Under the pieces are notes generated by a model. It had not been told where the DNA came from, made no database searches, and was given only the letters and a program-made list of their open reading frames with translations. Position numbers and translations under genes: made by a program. From Bacillota bacterium (lineage in GTDB: Bacteria; Bacillota; Clostridia; Acetivibrionales; DTU013), in assembly GCA_023411575.1 (NCBI GenBank), contig JAEYOP010000060.1, forward strand, positions 1 to 64,000: a stretch of DNA of 64,000 bases, read 5' to 3'. This document shows, piece after piece, positions 61,310 through 64,000 of the stretch. Within the stretch, counting starts at the first letter, position 1, and each line of letters opens with the position of its first letter.

Positions 61310-61597
61310 ATGAAATATATAAATGGTAAAGACGTATTGCCGCAATCTCTTTTGGAACAGCTTCAAAGCTACGTGCAAGGCGAACTGCTGTATATACCGC
61401 GGCAGGAAAACACCAGGGCGGGCTGGGGCGCCATCAACGGTACCAGGTTGATGATTAAGGCGAGGAATACCGAAATCTGCCGGATGTACGAAGAAGGCAG
61501 TACGGTGCAGGAGCTGATGCAGCAGTACCACCTTTCGGAAGACAGTATCCGGAAGGTACTGAACAGCAGAAGCATGCTTTTGATGGCGGAAGGGTAA
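61310..61597 (+). CDS. CD3324-family HTH protein
   Basis: 95 residues of the CD3324 family: KYINGKDVLPQSLLEQLQSYVQGELLYIPRQEN at the N-terminus and an HTH at the C-terminus (MYEEGSTVQELMQQYHLSEDSIRKVLNS), related to Mor-type activators and to sigma-like helix-turn-helix domains. GGTGGAGG in front. A small DNA-binding regulator, separated by 118 bases from rsgA and apparently under the attenuator. Confidence 0.8.
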   Translation: MKYINGKDVLPQSLLEQLQSYVQGELLYIPRQENTRAGWGAINGTRLMIKARNTEICRMYEEGSTVQELMQQYHLSEDSIRKVLNSRSMLLMAEG

Positions 61598-61715
61598 CAA
61601 GGGCCGCAATCTTGCCGAGGACGGCTTAGCGGAAAAAGAAGCTTGCTGCAAAAGAAGCTCAATGATAGAGGAGCTCAATGGAAAAAAGTGTACTGAAAAG
61701 AAGCGAGGATATGGA

Positions 61716-62816
61716 ATGAATTTAATCGAATTCGGATGGAACGACAAGTGGGCGGCAGCTTTCGACCAATTGACCGGAAGGGAGAAATCGGCCGACAGCA
61801 GCCGGTTGGACGGAAAGGGACAGGCGCCGGCAAGGGTGGTTATGGAACAAAAAGGCCTGTACAAGCTGGTAACGGAAGGCGGTGAGGTTTACGGTGAAGT
61901 CTCCGGCAAGTTCCGGTACGGGGCGGAAGGATATGATTCCTATCCCACCGTTGGCGACTGGGTAGTCATAGACGCTGTGCAGGCCGGGAGCAGGGCGGTG
62001 ATTCAAGCAGTACTGCCAAGAAGGAGTAAATTCTCAAGGAAGGTTGCCGGCGCCCTGACCCAAGAGCAGGTGGTCGCTGCAAATTTTGATTTTGTGTTGA
62101 TCGTCAATTCCTTAAATTTTGATTTCAATCTGCGCAAGATCGAACGGTATCTTACAATGGCGTGGGAAAGCGGGGCCATGCCGGTGATTGTCCTGAGCAA
62201 AAAGGATCTGTGCCCGGATGCCGATTCCCGGGTCAGGGAGGTGGAAGCGGTGGCTCCCGGTGTTCCGGTCATTGCCACCAGCGCCGTAACGGGAGAAGGG
62301 GTGGAGGAAATCCGAGAATTTCTTGGTGCGGGTAAAACAGTCGCCGTTCTCGGCTCTTCCGGCGTCGGCAAATCTACGCTGACCAACCTGCTTGCCGGGG
62401 AGGAAGTCATGGAAACCCGGGAGATCCGCGAGGACGACTCCCGCGGCCGGCATACCACGACTTTCCGGAATTTGGTCAAGCTGTCCTGGGGCGGGATGAT
62501 CATCGATACGCCCGGCATGCGGGAGCTCCAGCTCTGGGAAAGCGACAGCGGCCTGCAGGGCGCCTTTGAGGACGTGGAAAGCCTTGGCCTGCAGTGCCGG
62601 TTCAAGGACTGCAGCCACGAAAACGAACCCGGCTGCGCCGTCAGCGAGGCGATACGGAACGGTTCGATGCCGGCGGCCCGCCTGGAGAGCTATAAAAAGC
62701 TGAAAAAGGAGCTTCGCTTCATCGAAAGCAAGCACAATCAGTCCCTGAGGCTGGCGGAGCGAAAAAATGAAAAGAATCTTTCAAAAGCGATCAAAAGATA
62801 CAATTCGGTCTATTAG
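61716..62816 (+). CDS. rsgA: Ribosome small-subunit-dependent GTPase A
   Basis: 366 residues: N-terminal OB-fold (GEVSGKFRYGAEGYDSYPTVGDW), circularly permuted GTPase with VLSKKDLC (G4), TSAVTGEG (G5), GSSGVGKSTLTNLLAG (G1, about residue 216), DTPGMRELQLWE (G3), and the zinc-binding tail CRFKDCSHENEPGC. It helps late 30S maturation. ATG 61716 starts the OB-fold; the frame opens at 61662 without a ribosome site. Clostridia often have a second rsgA near ribosomal genes; this one is with a regulator and an attenuator, so it may be a stress paralogue. Confidence 0.9.
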   Translation: MNLIEFGWNDKWAAAFDQLTGREKSADSSRLDGKGQAPARVVMEQKGLYKLVTEGGEVYGEVSGKFRYGAEGYDSYPTVGDWVVIDAVQAGSRAVIQAVLPRRSKFSRKVAGALTQEQVVAANFDFVLIVNSLNFDFNLRKIERYLTMAWESGAMPVIVLSKKDLCPDADSRVREVEAVAPGVPVIATSAVTGEGVEEIREFLGAGKTVAVLGSSGVGKSTLTNLLAGEEVMETREIREDDSRGRHTTTFRNLVKLSWGGMIIDTPGMRELQLWESDSGLQGAFEDVESLGLQCRFKDCSHENEPGCAVSEAIRNGSMPAARLESYKKLKKELRFIESKHNQSLRLAERKNEKNLSKAIKRYNSVY

Positions 62817-62890
62817 ACAATTTACAGGGTTGAACAGTTTCCATTCTTGCGTTATATTTGTTATATATTTAGGAATGAGGGATGATGCGG

Positions 62891-63724
62891 ATGGATGACA
62901 ATGCAGGCCTGTATTATATATTGGACGGAACCGTAAAGGATGCTGCCGGACCGACCCTGGTCGATGCTTATGCGAACCGGCCGGTTTACGAGGTGATCCG
63001 GATCGTCAGGGGGATTCCGCTGTTTTTCGAGGACCACCTGGAAAGAATCCGGAAAACCTTCGAAAATATCGGCAAACCCACGACGTTTACGACGGATATG
63101 CTCAAGGACGGCATCAAAAAGCTGGTCCGGGCCAATGCCGAGGAATTCTGCAACATCAAGATCATATTTTTCGAAAAGGATGGCCGGCAAAGCATTCTGA
63201 CCTATATCATAAAAAGCTATTATCCCTCGAAGGAGATAGCGGATGCGGGCGTCCGGACGGGTTTGATCCGGCTGGAGCGGAACAACCCGAATGCAAAGCT
63301 GCTGAACCAGAATTACCGGGATGCCGCAAACGCGAAAATGAAAGAGGGCGGTTTTTTCGAGGTCCTTCTGGTGGATGCCCACGGATTTGTTACGGAGGGC
63401 AGCCGGTCCAATGTGTTTTTCGTCAGGGACGGCAGGATTTTCACCGCGCCGGGCGAATACGTGCTGAGGGGAATAACCAGGAAGTATGTTTTCGAAGCTT
63501 GCAGGAAGGCGGGCTATGAAGTGGTCGAGCAGCTTCTCGGCGAAGACGGGCTTGACCGGGTGGAGGGCGCTTTCCTGTCCGGTACGCCGATCAAGGTACT
63601 GCCTATAGCCTCCATAGACGACAGAGTCCTGAATTCTTCTGAGAATCCGGTGGTTGCCGCAGTCCGCAGGGAATATGAGAGTTTGCTGGAGAAATATATT
63701 GATGACAATGTAAAAATATGGTAG
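62891..63724 (+). CDS. Class IV aminotransferase (branched-chain / aminodeoxychorismate lyase-like)
   Basis: 277 residues. PLP fold type IV: catalytic-lysine segment KLLNQNYRDAANAK, DAHGFVTEGSRSNVFFV phosphate-site motif, and GVRTGLIRLERNN. Members are IlvE-, PabC- or D-amino-acid transaminase-like; the choice cannot be made here. The 3' start ATG 62891 has GAGGG nine bases upstream; 62882 and 62885 are closer alternatives in the same frame. Confidence 0.85.
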   Translation: MDDNAGLYYILDGTVKDAAGPTLVDAYANRPVYEVIRIVRGIPLFFEDHLERIRKTFENIGKPTTFTTDMLKDGIKKLVRANAEEFCNIKIIFFEKDGRQSILTYIIKSYYPSKEIADAGVRTGLIRLERNNPNAKLLNQNYRDAANAKMKEGGFFEVLLVDAHGFVTEGSRSNVFFVRDGRIFTAPGEYVLRGITRKYVFEACRKAGYEVVEQLLGEDGLDRVEGAFLSGTPIKVLPIASIDDRVLNSSENPVVAAVRREYESLLEKYIDDNVKIW

Positions 63725-63776
63725 AATGATTCCGCTGCAGGGAAAGTAAGAATAATGCCTTGCGGCAGGTGATGAA

Positions 63777-64000
63777 TTGGAAGGTCGCAGTTATTCCAGA
63801 AAATATCTCCGGATCGGTCCGGAGGAGCCGCTATACGGTACTGCCGGTATTGTGCGGGTTGGAGCGAGGACAGTCTGTACCGGATCTGCGAGGGTCCGGA
63901 TACTGGATATCAGCCCGGGCGGACTACGGTTTGTTTCTTCGCTGAAGCTGCCCGCCGACCGGCAGCTGATCCTGGAAATCCGCTTTCAGCTGGAGGGGAC
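63777..64000 (+). CDS. PilZ-domain protein, 5' part
   Basis: The frame from TTG 63777 (AGGTGATGAA upstream) is open to the window end. It encodes LEGRSYSRKYLRIG, with an R-x3-R motif (residues 4-8), and RILDISPGGLRFVS with the D-x-S-x2-G motif; together these form the c-di-GMP-binding signature of PilZ proteins. Cut off after about 74 codons, so length and any further domain are unknown. Confidence 0.8.
   Translation, partial: MEGRSYSRKYLRIGPEEPLYGTAGIVRVGARTVCTGSARVRILDISPGGLRFVSSLKLPADRQLILEIRFQLEG

Overview
The window looks like a chromosomal segment of a spore-forming, low-to-mid GC member of the Clostridia (Bacillota). Indicators are an alpha/beta-type small acid-soluble spore protein, CotF-like coat proteins, a prkA-yhbH-spoVR operon, a PyrR-type attenuator, a MsmX-style ABC sugar locus with no ATPase of its own, Gram-positive lipoproteins, and strong AGGAGG ribosome sites with some TTG/GTG starts. 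The genus cannot be named from the sequence alone. The core is moderately GC-rich; two patches (about 19.4-20.1 kb and 43.5-49.1 kb) are visibly AT-rich and look acquired or decaying.

Layout. 0-3 kb: the 3' end of a group II intron (domains V and VI), then two TrkA/KtrA-type potassium-uptake regulators separated by a 160-bp palindromic element, facing a TrkH/KtrB channel. 3.2-4 kb: two CotF-like proteins and an alpha/beta SASP sharing a bidirectional terminator. 4-5.6 kb: uracil permease behind a PyrR-binding attenuator. 5.7-11.8 kb: MGDG-synthase-like glycosyltransferase, DUF342/FapA protein, DacF-type D,D-carboxypeptidase, B12-binding radical SAM protein. 11.9-16.4 kb: an orphan TadE/TadG-like trio. 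16.6-22.6 kb: TrpB2, an AraC-type regulator, a decaying patch (GNAT fragment, frameshifted gene), a methyltransferase, and a membrane protein with a pentapeptide-repeat tail. 22.8-27.5 kb: prkA-yhbH-spoVR. 27.5-30.3 kb: nucleoside salvage (deoC-cdd-pdp, minus strand), a 107-bp palindrome and tRNA-Val. 30.5-35.6 kb: lipoprotein, purine nucleoside phosphorylase, an HTH-methyltransferase fusion, a PfkB kinase and adenosylhomocysteinase. 35.8-39.8 kb: a two-component system followed by a lipoprotein and two secreted helical proteins. 39.9-43.2 kb: SAH/MTA-deaminase-like enzyme, a HELAH-motif membrane protein and a TPR protein.

43.35-47.3 kb is a 3.9-kb island in tRNA-Thr(CGT), bounded by a 32-bp perfect direct repeat of the tRNA 3' end. 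It carries a broken tyrosine recombinase, a phage-like ORF, an AIPR-family protein with a nuclease-like N-terminus, DinD and a 49-residue Cys-containing protein. 47.4-49.1 kb: a frameshifted LysM gene and a GNAT. 49.2-57.8 kb: an oligosaccharide-use locus (GH43, GH4, AraC regulator, six-hairpin glycosidase, binding protein, two permeases). 58.1-64 kb: DUF3189, Gfo/Idh oxidoreductase, small protein, HAD hydrolase, then a promoter, a 15-codon leader ORF, mutually exclusive stems and terminators ahead of a CD3324-family regulator and an RsgA GTPase, then a class IV aminotransferase and the start of a PilZ gene.

The genes that stand out as systems are the S-adenosylhomocysteine recycling set (methyltransferase fusion, ahcY, adenosine-kinase-like PfkB, nucleoside phosphorylase, MtaD-like deaminase), the tRNA-Thr stress/defence island, and the leader-peptide attenuator in front of CD3324-rsgA. 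The last two are the best candidates for little-described biology.
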